From Microbacterium sp. GCS4 (lineage in GTDB: Bacteria; Actinomycetota; Actinomycetes; Actinomycetales; Microbacteriaceae): DNA of 64,000 nt. The position numbers and the translations under genes are program-made. Below the pieces are notes generated by a model, which worked only from the letters and a program-made list of their open reading frames with translations, was not told the origin of the DNA and did no database searches. Positions 7,805 through 16,039 of this stretch are shown piece by piece (the first letter of the stretch is position 1; every line of letters starts with the position of its first letter). The stretch lies in contig NZ_LGYE01000002.1 of assembly GCF_001262495.1 (NCBI RefSeq), positions 424,368 to 488,367 of the forward strand. The letters run 5' to 3'.

Positions 7805-8737
7805 ATGAAGCTTCGCGCTCTCCCCGTCCTCGCCGGCGCAGCGATTCTCGCGCTCGGTCTCGCCGGCTGCTCCGGTGCCGCGGAGGCGAACGGCTCCGGT
7901 TCCGACGTCGACACGGCGTCCGCCACCGGCGGGTTCGCGGTCGACGAGAACACGCTCGTGTTCGGCGTGGTCCCCGACTCGGTGGACACCGAGACGAACT
8001 ACCAGCCGCTCATGGACTACATCGCCGAGATCACCGGCAAGACCGTGGAGTACCACGAGTCCACTGACTATGCCGCGCTGATCGAAGCCGCGGTCGCCGG
8101 CAAGGTCGACGTGGCCTCCTTCTCGGGCTTCACGTACGTCACCGCCACCAACAACGGTGCGAAGCTCACCCCGATCTCCTCGATCGTCACCGAGGAGGGC
8201 CAGGAGCCCGGCTACTACTCCCAGGCCATCGTTCCCGCCGACAGCGACATCGACAGCATCGAGGACTTCGCGGGCAAGAAGGTCTGCTTCGTGGATCCGT
8301 CTTCGACCTCCGGCTACCTCTTCCCCTCGTACAACCTGCTCGAGGCGGGGATCGACCCGACGACCGACATCACGCCGGTCTTCGCGGGCAAGCACGACGT
8401 GTCGGTGCAGAAGGTCGGCGAAGGCGTCGAGTGCGAGGTCGGATTCGCGGAGGATTCCGAGGTCGCGAAGTCCGACGAGGTGAAGGTCATCGACGAGACC
8501 ATGGTCCCCGGCGCCCCGCTGGTCTACTCCTCGACCCTTCCCGACGACGTCGCGCAGGAGCTCATCGACGGGCTCGGCCAGATCACGATCGACGACATCA
8601 TCGCCGCGGGCATCGACAGCGCCGACTCGGACTCGTTCCGCAGCGTGTTCCACGCCACCGAGCCGGTCGACGACGCGTACTACGACCTGATCCGCGACAT
8701 CTGCACGGAGACCGAAGCGGAGCAGTGCAAGGCCTGA
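7805..8737 (+). CDS. phnD: Phosphonate ABC transporter substrate-binding lipoprotein
   Basis: 310 residues. It has a signal peptide with lipobox LAGC (Cys22 lipidated), a short Gly/Ser/Ala linker, and then the PhnD-type periplasmic-binding fold: FGVVPDSVDTETNYQPL, YHESTDYAALIEAAVAGKVD, SFSGFTYV, and the hinge-side block VDPSSTSGYLFPSYNLL. It captures phosphonates outside the membrane for the PhnC/PhnE transporter encoded next. A hairpin repeat separates it from phnC and may allow more binding protein than ATPase to be made. The family also includes binders of phosphate or phosphite, so the substrate is inferred from the neighbouring catabolic genes. Confidence 0.93.
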   Translation: MKLRALPVLAGAAILALGLAGCSGAAEANGSGSDVDTASATGGFAVDENTLVFGVVPDSVDTETNYQPLMDYIAEITGKTVEYHESTDYAALIEAAVAGKVDVASFSGFTYVTATNNGAKLTPISSIVTEEGQEPGYYSQAIVPADSDIDSIEDFAGKKVCFVDPSSTSGYLFPSYNLLEAGIDPTTDITPVFAGKHDVSVQKVGEGVECEVGFAEDSEVAKSDEVKVIDETMVPGAPLVYSSTLPDDVAQELIDGLGQITIDDIIAAGIDSADSDSFRSVFHATEPVDDAYYDLIRDICTETEAEQCKA

Positions 8738-8752
8738 CCTCGCACCCGCCCG

Positions 8753-8832
8753 TTCGTTGAGCGAGCGCGGCGAGACGAAACGTGTCGACACTGCGCGTTT
8801 CGTCTCGTCGCTTCGCTCCTCGCTCAACGACC
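8753..8832. repeat. Long inverted repeat between phnD and phnC, member of the GTCGTTGAGCG family
   Basis: A left arm reading CGTTGAGCGAG...CGAGACGAAACG and a right arm reading CGTTTCGTCTCG...CTCGCTCAACG form a near-perfect hairpin around a short centre (about 8784-8795). The same arms occur in the arrays at 24728-24950 and 46131-46331. Inside an operon it could attenuate transcription or stabilise the upstream phnD message. Confidence 0.8.
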
Positions 8833-8867
8833 GAGTTCCACGACGACCTCACTCCCGGGAGAACACC

Positions 8868-9749
8868 ATGAACGCAGCATCCGACTCCCTGATCCGCCTC
8901 GACGGCGTGACCAAGACCTTCGGCTCGACCACGGCCCTGAAAGACGCGTCGCTCCAGGTCGCGCGCGGCGAGATCGTCGTTCTCCTGGGCCTGTCCGGCT
9001 CGGGCAAGTCGACCCTGCTGCGGCACCTCGACGGACTCGAGGTGCCCACGGCCGGTTCCGTGCAGGTGCTCGGCGAGCAGGTGCCCGCGCTGAAAGGCCG
9101 GGCCCTGCGCGCGCTCCGCAGCCGCGTCGGCTTCATCTTCCAGCAGTTCGAGCTCGTGCCCTCGCTCACCGTGCTCGAGAACGTGCTCACCGGATCGCTG
9201 TCGACCGTCCGCGGGCCGCGCCTCGGGCTGTGGGGGTACTCGCGGGCCGCCAAGCTCCGTGCCCTCGAGCACCTCGACCGCGTCGGCCTGCTCGACCGTG
9301 CGTATCAGCGCAGCGACACCCTCTCCGGCGGGCAGCAGCAGCGCGTCGCCATCGCGCGCGCCCTCATGCAGAAGCCGGACATCCTGCTGGCCGACGAGCC
9401 CGTCGCCTCGCTCGACCCGGAGTCGAGCGACCAGGTGATGGCGCTCATCCGCGAGATCGCGGCCGACGAGGGGCTCACTGTCGTGTGCAGCCTCCACCAG
9501 GTCGACCTCGCGATCTCCTGGGCCGATCGCATCGTCGGCCTCCGCCACGGCGAGGTCGTGCTCGACACCCCCACGACCGCCCTCACGAAGGCCGAGGTCA
9601 TGGAGATCTACGGACGCGTCGCGACGTCGACGGCCGAGATCCGGGCCGTGCAGGTCGAGCTCACCGAGACCGCCGTCGACGTCGCGCAGGTCGACCGGGA
9701 AGCCGCCGTCGCCGCCTCCGCAGCCGTGAGCAGGGCCTCCGTCTCGTGA
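8868..9749 (+). CDS. phnC: Phosphonate ABC transporter ATP-binding protein
   Basis: 293 residues from ATG 8868, preceded by GGGAGAA; longer in-frame starts run into the repeat and are rejected. Motifs are Walker A GLSGSGKST, Q-loop FIFQQFELVPSLTVLENV, signature LSGGQQQRVAIARAL, Walker B ILLADEPVASLD and the H-loop CSLHQVDLA. PhnC proteins are usually about 250-260 residues; here a C-terminal tail of about 40 residues follows the core. The stop overlaps the next start (GTGA), showing translational coupling to phnE. Confidence 0.95.
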   Translation: MNAASDSLIRLDGVTKTFGSTTALKDASLQVARGEIVVLLGLSGSGKSTLLRHLDGLEVPTAGSVQVLGEQVPALKGRALRALRSRVGFIFQQFELVPSLTVLENVLTGSLSTVRGPRLGLWGYSRAAKLRALEHLDRVGLLDRAYQRSDTLSGGQQQRVAIARALMQKPDILLADEPVASLDPESSDQVMALIREIAADEGLTVVCSLHQVDLAISWADRIVGLRHGEVVLDTPTTALTKAEVMEIYGRVATSTAEIRAVQVELTETAVDVAQVDREAAVAASAAVSRASVS

Positions 9750-11479
9750 CGCTCCTGGACACCTCTGCCTCTCCGATGCCTGCGGGCGGCGGACCCGTCG
9801 CGGCACGTGCACCTCGTCGTCCGATCTCGCCGGAGCGCATCGCCGCCGGGCTGACGCTGCTGGCGCTCGTGGTCCTCGGCATCCTCGCCGTCCGCGAGGT
9901 CGACATCTCGATCCCCGCGATGGTGCAGAGCTGGGGCAACGCCGAGAACTTCATGGCCCGCGTCGGCGGACTGTCGTTCCCCGAGTTCGGCGACCTCGTG
10001 TGGCTCATCGCGCTGACAGTCGGTCTCGTGCTGGTCGGCACGCTGCTCGCCGCCGTGCTGTCGGTGCCGATCGCCTATCTCGCCGCAGCGAACACGACCC
10101 CCGGCAACGGCTGGCGGATCGCGGCGCGATTCGTCGGCGTGCTCACCCGAGCACTTCCGGACGTCGTGCTCGCGATGGCGTTCGTGCTCATGTTCTCGCT
10201 GGGCACACTGCCCGGGATCCTCGCGATCGGCATCCATTCGATCGGCATGATCTCGAAGATGTTCGCCGACGCGATCGAGCAGATCGACGAGGGCCCCCGT
10301 CTCGCGATCCGCGCCGCCGGCGGCTCGAAAGTGCAGGAGTTCACCGCCGGCATCCTCCCGCAGGTGCTGCCGAGCTGGGTCGCGACCGTGCTGCACCGCA
10401 ACGACATCAACCTGCGCGGCAGCGTGGTGCTCGGCTACGTCGGCGTCGCGGGTCTCGGCCTCGAGATGTCGTACGCGTTCAAGGCTCTCAACTACGGCAA
10501 GGGCCTGGGGATCGCGCTCGTCATCTTCGTGCTCTGCATCGTCATGGAGATCGTGTCGAGCACGGTGCGCGGGGCGATGCTCGGGAAGCAGAAGCACACG
10601 CGCTCGTGGATCGACCGGATCATCCACCCGCGGATGCGGGATGCGGATGCCGGGACGTCGACCGGACGTCCGGCGTGGGCGAGTTCGCCGCAGACCGCCG
10701 TGCGTCGGCCGTGGACGGCCGAGCGCGTGCGGAACACGATCGGCGTGGCGATCGCCGTACTCGTCGTGATCGGCAGCGTCGTCGTGAGCCAGATCAACTG
10801 GATGGACTTCGTCACCTTCTGGGCCAAGCTGCCCGAGGTCGCTGTGAAGTTCTGGCCGCCGTCGTTCGGCAGCTACGACGCCTCCGCCATGTTCCTCGCG
10901 ATGCGCGACACCGTGGCGATCGCCCTCGCCGCGACCGTGCTGACGCTGCTCCCGTCGCTGCTGCTCGGGTCGCTCGCGGCGTCGAACGTCGCCCCTGGCC
11001 CCGGCGTCCGTGGCATCGCGCGCCTCCTGCTCGTCGGCATCCGGGGCATCCCTGAGCTCATCCTCGCGATCGTGCTCGTGGTGGTCACGGGGCTGGGCGC
11101 GCAGGCGGGCGTGATCGCTCTCGCGATCGGCGGCATCGGACTTCTCGGCAAGCTCATCGCGGACTCGTTCGAGGAGGTCGACCGCGGACCGGAGCGCGCT
11201 CTGCGTGCGGTGGGCGCCACTCGGCTGCAGACTTATGCGTCCGCCACGGTGCCGCAGGGTGTGCGGGCGCTCATCGGACACAGCTTCTACATGCTCGACA
11301 CCAACATCCGCGCGGCGACCATCCTCGGCATCGTGGGCGGAGGGGGCGTGGGCTACTACCTGCTCAACGCCAGCCAGGGCTCGCGCTACGAGACCGTCAC
11401 GGCCATCGTGCTCATGATCCTCGTCACGGTGCTCATCGTCGAGGGACTCGCGATGTGGATGCGGAAGGTGTTCCGATGA
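9746..11479 (+). CDS. phnE: Phosphonate ABC transporter permease, tandem PhnE-PhnE fusion
   Basis: 577 residues from GTG 9746, overlapping phnC by 4 nt. Two complete permease domains are fused: the first at about residues 85-280 (EAA-type loop DEGPRLAIRAAGGSKVQEF) and the second at about 380-575 (EEVDRGPERALRAVGATRLQ). Each has about six membrane segments. PhnE normally forms a homodimer or is encoded by two adjacent genes; here the dimer is built into one chain with a linker of about 100 residues that includes one extra hydrophobic segment. The ATGA overlap with the next gene continues the coupled operon. Confidence 0.93.
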   Translation: MTLLDTSASPMPAGGGPVAARAPRRPISPERIAAGLTLLALVVLGILAVREVDISIPAMVQSWGNAENFMARVGGLSFPEFGDLVWLIALTVGLVLVGTLLAAVLSVPIAYLAAANTTPGNGWRIAARFVGVLTRALPDVVLAMAFVLMFSLGTLPGILAIGIHSIGMISKMFADAIEQIDEGPRLAIRAAGGSKVQEFTAGILPQVLPSWVATVLHRNDINLRGSVVLGYVGVAGLGLEMSYAFKALNYGKGLGIALVIFVLCIVMEIVSSTVRGAMLGKQKHTRSWIDRIIHPRMRDADAGTSTGRPAWASSPQTAVRRPWTAERVRNTIGVAIAVLVVIGSVVVSQINWMDFVTFWAKLPEVAVKFWPPSFGSYDASAMFLAMRDTVAIALAATVLTLLPSLLLGSLAASNVAPGPGVRGIARLLLVGIRGIPELILAIVLVVVTGLGAQAGVIALAIGGIGLLGKLIADSFEEVDRGPERALRAVGATRLQTYASATVPQGVRALIGHSFYMLDTNIRAATILGIVGGGGVGYYLLNASQGSRYETVTAIVLMILVTVLIVEGLAMWMRKVFR

Positions 11480-12624
11480 TCGGCGGGTGGACCTTCCGGG
11501 ACTCCGCGGACCTCATCGTCGTCGGCTCGGGCATCGTCGGGCTCGGTGCGGCCTATGCGGCCGTCCGCCGGGGTCTCCGGGTCGTGGTCGTGGACCGCTC
11601 GGACGCTCCGGTGGGCGCGACGATCCGCAACTTCGGGCACCTGTGCATCGGTGCGCAGACAGGCGAGGCCCGGCGCTACGCTGACTCGTCGCGTGACATC
11701 TGGCTGCGGCTGTCGCGTGACGCGGGGTTCTGGCTCCGCGAGTCGGGAACGCTGGTCGCGGCCCGTCACGTCGACGAGATCGCCGTGCTGGAGCATGCGG
11801 CCCAGGACGGCGGCATCCGGATGCTGGACGCGGCGGAGCTGCGTCGACGGGCGCCGCTTCGCGTCGAGGGGCTGGTGGGCGGCGCCCACATCGAGACGGA
11901 TCTGCAGACCGACCCGCGCGCGGCGGCCCCCGCGATCGTGCGGCATCTTACGTCGCTCGGCGTCGAGTTCCGGTTCCGCACGGCGGCGCTCGAGGTCGCG
12001 ACGGGCGCGGTGCGCACGACGCGTGGGGTGATCTCGGCGGGGGCCGTCGTGGTCGCGGCGAACCATGACGTCGACCAGCTGCTGCCCGAGGTCGCCGAGC
12101 GGGTGGGCATCGAGCGCTGCGCGCTCGACATGATGCGCATCGCGGCGGATCTTCCGCGGCCGTTGTCGGCGCCGCTGCTCACGGGCTGGTCGCTCGTGCG
12201 GTACGGGCGTTTCGCGGAGTCGACGGCGGCTCAGGCGCTGCGCGAGCGACTGCACGCCGAACGGCCCGACCTCGCCGCGCTCGATCTCAACCAGATGTAC
12301 ACGCAGCTGCCCGACGGCACGCTCATCCTCGGTGACTCGCATGCGACCGCGACCGCGCCGCCGCCGTTCCAGCCCGAAGCTGCGTTCGCGGCTTTCCTTG
12401 CCGAGGCCGAGGCTCTCTTCGAGATTGGTGCCCCGCGCGTGCTGGAGCGCTGGCAGGGGGTCTACGCCAAGGGGCCGCAGGAGTTCCTCGTCGACAGGGG
12501 CGTCGAGGGGGTGCTGGTGCTCGCCGCGACCACCGGCATCGGCATGACGACGGGACTGGGGCTCGCCGAAGAGAATCTCACCGCCGCCTTCGGGTGGACA
12601 CCCGCTATGGAAGGAACACCATGA
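11476..12624 (+). CDS. FAD-dependent oxidoreductase of the phosphonate-linked HpnW (TIGR03364) type
   Basis: 382 residues. It has an N-terminal dinucleotide-binding motif VVGSGIVGLGAAYA, an acidic end of strand 2 (VVVVDRSDAP), then ATIRNFGHLCIGAQTG, which is typical of DAO/glycine-oxidase-like enzymes, and a C-terminal FAD contact GIGMTTGLGLAEEN. Position after phnCDE and before the PhnX-like and HpnZ-like genes matches the TIGR03364 context. It probably oxidises a C-N or C-OH bond of an organophosphonate such as an N-substituted 2-aminoethylphosphonate; the substrate is inferred. The start overlaps phnE (ATGA), and the stop overlaps the next gene. Confidence 0.85.
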   Translation: MIGGWTFRDSADLIVVGSGIVGLGAAYAAVRRGLRVVVVDRSDAPVGATIRNFGHLCIGAQTGEARRYADSSRDIWLRLSRDAGFWLRESGTLVAARHVDEIAVLEHAAQDGGIRMLDAAELRRRAPLRVEGLVGGAHIETDLQTDPRAAAPAIVRHLTSLGVEFRFRTAALEVATGAVRTTRGVISAGAVVVAANHDVDQLLPEVAERVGIERCALDMMRIAADLPRPLSAPLLTGWSLVRYGRFAESTAAQALRERLHAERPDLAALDLNQMYTQLPDGTLILGDSHATATAPPPFQPEAAFAAFLAEAEALFEIGAPRVLERWQGVYAKGPQEFLVDRGVEGVLVLAATTGIGMTTGLGLAEENLTAAFGWTPAMEGTP

Positions 12625-13340
12625 CCGCTCACGAACCCCGACCCCTCGAACTCGTCGTCCTCGACATGGCAGGCACCACGGTGCGCGACGACGGCGTCGT
12701 GGAGTCCGCCTTCCAGCGCGCGGCGGAACGCACGGGCGTCGCCGACCGGATGCCGTGGGAGGACGCTCTGCAGTATGTCCGCGACACCATGGGCCAGTCG
12801 AAGATCGACGTGTTCACGCATCTCGCGGGCGGCGACCGGGAGGCGGCGAGGCGCGCCACCGCCGCGTTCGAGGGCGCCTATGCCGAGATCGTCGCCGAGC
12901 AGGGGGTGTCGCCGATCCCGGGTGCTGCCGACGCGATCCAGGATCTCAAGGACGCGGGACTCGCTGTCGTGCTGACGACGGGGTTCGCGCCCGTCACCCG
13001 TGATGCGCTGCTCGACGGCCTCGGCTGGCGCGGACTCGTCGATCTGGCGCTCTCGCCGGTGGATGCCGGACGTGGACGGCCCGCTCCCGACCTCGTTCTC
13101 ACGGCGCTGATGCGCACCGGGACCTCCGCGGTCGCGGCGGTGGCGGTCGCAGGGGACACCGTCAGCGACGTGGAGTCCGGACGCCGGGCCGGCGCGGGTT
13201 TCGTGGCCGGGGTCCTGACGGGTGCTCACGACTTCCGCGCTCTGTCGGGCGCGGGGGCCGACGCGGTGCTCGCCGACGTCTCGGCGTTGCGCGGGTCGCT
13301 GGCGGAGCACGGACTTCTGCGTCTCGTCGCGACCTCCTGA
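12621..13340 (+). CDS. PhnX-like HAD hydrolase (phosphonatase-like, TIGR03351 type)
   Basis: 239 residues from ATG 12621, overlapping the previous stop. HAD motif I is VLDMAGTTVRDDG with nucleophile Asp15, Thr19/20 following. Motif II is LTTGFAP, and motifs III-IV are in SPVDAGRGRPAPD and VAGDTVSDVESGRRAG. The alpha-helical cap carries MGQSKID with Lys61 at the place where phosphonoacetaldehyde hydrolase has its Schiff-base lysine (MGxxKxDH). It probably cleaves the C-P bond of a phosphonoaldehyde or acts as a phosphatase on its product. A true PhnX has DWAGTT and a following His, so the reaction may differ. Confidence 0.85.
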   Translation: MTAHEPRPLELVVLDMAGTTVRDDGVVESAFQRAAERTGVADRMPWEDALQYVRDTMGQSKIDVFTHLAGGDREAARRATAAFEGAYAEIVAEQGVSPIPGAADAIQDLKDAGLAVVLTTGFAPVTRDALLDGLGWRGLVDLALSPVDAGRGRPAPDLVLTALMRTGTSAVAAVAVAGDTVSDVESGRRAGAGFVAGVLTGAHDFRALSGAGADAVLADVSALRGSLAEHGLLRLVATS

Positions 13341-13350
13341 GGCGCGGGAC

Positions 13351-14439
13351 ATGGGCACCCTGCTGATCCGACCCCCTGGCCATCGCCGCGACGTCACACT
13401 GCGCCCCGCCGCGACGGCGATGGTGTGGATCGGCGACGGCCATCCGCACGAGACGATCGCGGTGCCCGGAGTGGCGCTCGGCGACGACGACGTGCTCGTG
13501 GCGGTCGAGCTGTCGACCATCTGCGGTTCCGACGTGCACACCGTGCAGGGCCGGCGCGCGGCGCCCGTGCCCCTGGTGCTGGGGCACGAGTGCGTCGGTC
13601 GCGTGATCGCGACGGGCGATGAGGGTGCCACCGCGGTCGACGGCACACCGCTGCGCATCGGCGACCGAGTGGTGTGGTCGGTGACGATCTCGTGCGGAAC
13701 CTGCGACCGCTGCGCGGGCGGCCTGTCGCAGAAGTGCCGCACGCTCGGCAAGTACGGGCACGACCGCATCGGCGTGCACGGCGACCTCACCGGGGCGTTC
13801 GCGAGCCATGTGCAGGTGCGGGGAGGGACCGCGATCGTCCGCGCGCCGGAGTCGCTCCCTGCCTCGGTGCTCGCTCCCGCCTCGTGCGCGACCGCGACGG
13901 CGTGGGCGGCTGTCGCCCGCGCGGCCCGGGATCGGGATCTCGACGGCGCCGCCGTCCGCGTCCACGGCGCGGGTCTGGTCGGGCTCACGGCCGCGGCGAT
14001 CGCGGTGGAGCGGGGCGCGACGGTCGAGGTCCTCGACCCCAACCCGCTGCGTCGTGCACTGGCGTCGCGCTTCGGGGCCACGTGCCTCGACCGCGATCCC
14101 GACGTCGTGATCGAGGCGTCGGGGCGTGCGGTGTCGCAGGCCCTGGAGGGCGTGGCCACGGGCGGAACGGTCGTACTGGTCGGCAGTGTGTTCCCGGCTG
14201 ATCCCGTGCCGTTCGATGCCGAGAGCGCGGTGCGTCGCCTCGTGACGATCGCCGGCGTGCACAACTACACCGGAGTTGAGCTCGCCGAGGCCGTCGCCTT
14301 CCTCGCCGGACGTGGGCGGGCGTACCCCTTCGCCGACGCGGTCGGGGAAGTCCGGCCGCTCGCGGCGATCGACGAGGCGCTCGTCGCGGCGACCGCCCCG
14401 GACGCACCGCTGCGGATCGGACTCGTGCCCGGGCGCTGA
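13351..14439 (+). CDS. Zinc-dependent alcohol dehydrogenase, phosphonate-associated HpnZ (TIGR03366) type
   Basis: 362 residues from ATG 13351, 10 nt after the PhnX-like stop; an internal ATG at 13420 is an alternative start that would match shorter homologues. It is an MDR fold: catalytic zinc ligands in STICGSDVHT and LGHECVG, a structural-zinc lobe CGTCDRCAGGLSQKC, and a Rossmann segment HGAGLVGLTAAAIAVERGA. It probably oxidises or reduces an alcohol or aldehyde arising from phosphonate breakdown. It is the last gene of the coupled seven-kilobase operon phnD-phnC-phnE-HpnW-PhnX-like-HpnZ. Confidence 0.87.
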   Translation: MGTLLIRPPGHRRDVTLRPAATAMVWIGDGHPHETIAVPGVALGDDDVLVAVELSTICGSDVHTVQGRRAAPVPLVLGHECVGRVIATGDEGATAVDGTPLRIGDRVVWSVTISCGTCDRCAGGLSQKCRTLGKYGHDRIGVHGDLTGAFASHVQVRGGTAIVRAPESLPASVLAPASCATATAWAAVARAARDRDLDGAAVRVHGAGLVGLTAAAIAVERGATVEVLDPNPLRRALASRFGATCLDRDPDVVIEASGRAVSQALEGVATGGTVVLVGSVFPADPVPFDAESAVRRLVTIAGVHNYTGVELAEAVAFLAGRGRAYPFADAVGEVRPLAAIDEALVAATAPDAPLRIGLVPGR

Positions 14440-14497
14440 AGCATGCCCACGTGCCGAACGAGCGCACACCCACGTCAGCCTCGCGGACGCGCGTGCG

Positions 14498-15922
14498 TCA
14501 GGTGAACATGACGCGTCGTCGTGGGGGGTCGGTGTAGGTGCGTCCGAGGGGGCTTGTCCAGGTGATGTGACCGCCGGGTTGCTGGTGTGCGGTCCATCGG
14601 TAGGGGTCGGTGCGTGTTCGTCCGCCGAGGGCGTGGTCGTGGGTGTGGTCGATGTCGCAGCGATGCACCGGCATGCGGCATCCGGGGAAGCGGCAGTGCT
14701 GGTCGCGGGCGCGAAGGAACCTGCGCATGGGTGCGGTGGGGGTGTAGGTGTCGGTCTGGGTCACGAGTCCGGTGGGATCGAGGAAGAGGCGGGACCATCC
14801 GGTGTGTCGTCCGGCGAGGCCGCGTGCGATGTCGGGGTGGAGGGGGCCGTGGCCGTCGAGTTCGGCGGGCCGGTCGTCGGTGCCGGTGAGGGTGGTCGCG
14901 GCGACGGTGACCTGGATGCGGGCCTGGATGGTGTCCAGTCCGGTGCCGAGCGTCTCGGAGGGGGCTGAGGCGAGGAGCAGGTCGGTGAGGAGGTCGGCAC
15001 GGATCTGGTCGAGGGTGCGCTCATCGGCCGGGACGTGCTCGATGTCGGGGCTGGACGGATCCGTGAGCGGGTCGACGAGTCCGGCGAGCGGGTCTACGAG
15101 TCCGGCGAGCGGGTCGGTCGTGTACGTTCCGTCTTCGCCGTGAATGATGTTCTGCCCCTGGTCGGCGTCGAGGCGGGGATCGCCGGGCAGGAGGTCGCGC
15201 GCGAACTCATCGTCGGGGGCGGAGGGTGCGAGCGGCGGGAGGACGGGTTCGCGGTCGTTGCGGGTGCGGATGACCTCGCGGGCCATGCGGGTGAGGCGGT
15301 CGGCGATCGCGACGGCGAGCCATTCGGGGAGCACGGCGGTGAGCAGGGCGAGGCCGTCGTCGACGGAGCGCACGCTCACGCATCGTTCGTCGGTGGCGCG
15401 GCGGTGGCGTTCGAGGAGGGTCTGGCCGGCGAGGGTGGCGGCGACTTTGCGGGCGTGCGCGCGGGTGCGGGCGGCAGTGTCCTGTTCGGCGACGACGAGC
15501 ACGGACTGCTCGAACAGCCCAAACGTCTCGATGTCCACGACCTTGTTGCGGACCGCCTCACCCACGATCCCGCTCGCGCGCACGATCTCCCGCACATGCC
15601 CGGCCGTGATCGTCCCGGCGGCGAACGCCGCACGCACGGCCGGCAGGTCGCGGGAGAGGGTGCGGGCGTCGGTGAACGCGTGCTCCACCGTCGCACGCGG
15701 TATGTGTCCGGCGGCGGCGTACTCGGCGATCATCGACCGGTAGATCGCATCACGGTGGAACGGGCTCTCGGCCACGTCCGCGTCGTGTACCGCGATCCGC
15801 TCGATCAGCAGGTCGGCCGCATGCGCTTCGAGTGCCGCGATCCGCCGCCGGGTGTCGACCCAGTCATCGAGCAGGCGGCACCGCTCCTCCATGTCGAGGT
15901 CGAGATCGGTGCGCCGGGTCAT
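14498..15922 (-). CDS. DUF222 / HNH (13E12-type) protein with incomplete HNH motif
   Basis: 474 residues. The N-terminal two-thirds are the DUF222 helical domain. A linker contains a perfect short duplication DPLAGLVDPLAGLVDPL at about 272-288. The C-terminus keeps the first half of the HNH nuclease, CRFPGCRMPVHRCDIDHTHD, then runs ALGGRTRTDPYRWTAHQQPGG. In relatives a segment of the form NLAxLCRxHHxLKH lies between the Asp and the Trp-rich strand; here it is missing in frame, removing the Asn and last His plus a zinc Cys. The nuclease is therefore probably dead. An LexA-type box lies 11 bp upstream, as for SOS-linked 13E12 genes. Confidence 0.88.
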   Translation of the reverse strand: MTRRTDLDLDMEERCRLLDDWVDTRRRIAALEAHAADLLIERIAVHDADVAESPFHRDAIYRSMIAEYAAAGHIPRATVEHAFTDARTLSRDLPAVRAAFAAGTITAGHVREIVRASGIVGEAVRNKVVDIETFGLFEQSVLVVAEQDTAARTRAHARKVAATLAGQTLLERHRRATDERCVSVRSVDDGLALLTAVLPEWLAVAIADRLTRMAREVIRTRNDREPVLPPLAPSAPDDEFARDLLPGDPRLDADQGQNIIHGEDGTYTTDPLAGLVDPLAGLVDPLTDPSSPDIEHVPADERTLDQIRADLLTDLLLASAPSETLGTGLDTIQARIQVTVAATTLTGTDDRPAELDGHGPLHPDIARGLAGRHTGWSRLFLDPTGLVTQTDTYTPTAPMRRFLRARDQHCRFPGCRMPVHRCDIDHTHDHALGGRTRTDPYRWTAHQQPGGHITWTSPLGRTYTDPPRRRVMFT

Positions 15923-15932
15923 ACCCCCAGCC

Positions 15933-15948
15933 TAGAACAAAGGTTCGA
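15933..15948. promoter_or_regulatory. LexA/SOS box upstream of the DUF222-HNH gene
   Basis: TAGAACAAAGGTTCGA matches the actinobacterial/Gram-positive LexA consensus TCGAAC-N4-GTTCGA with one mismatch in the left arm. It lies 11 bp from the start codon on the minus strand, so LexA binding would block expression until DNA damage. Confidence 0.6.
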
Positions 15949-15990
15949 AACTACCGAGGGTCAGTCACGGAACATACCAGCATCCTCGTC

Positions 15991-16030
15991 GACGCGACGC
16001 GACGCGACGCGACGCGCCGCGCCGCGCCGC
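15991..16030. repeat. Pentanucleotide tandem repeat, 5x GACGC then 3x GCCGC
   Basis: Five GACGC units run directly into three GCCGC units and a partial one. The tract lies just 3' of the pncC stop, between two genes read leftwards, upstream of the DUF222-HNH promoter. It is prone to slippage but outside coding sequence. Confidence 0.85.
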
Positions 16031-16039
16031 GCTCACGGT

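Noticed and set aside
8757..8867. N-terminal extension of phnC through the repeat
   Set aside because: The extended residues are encoded by the hairpin, and ATG 8868 has a proper ribosome binding site.
9608..11281. Long minus-strand frame opposite phnE
   Set aside because: Composition dominated by Arg, Glu, His and Asp with no family features; phnE on the plus strand has strong membrane-protein signals.
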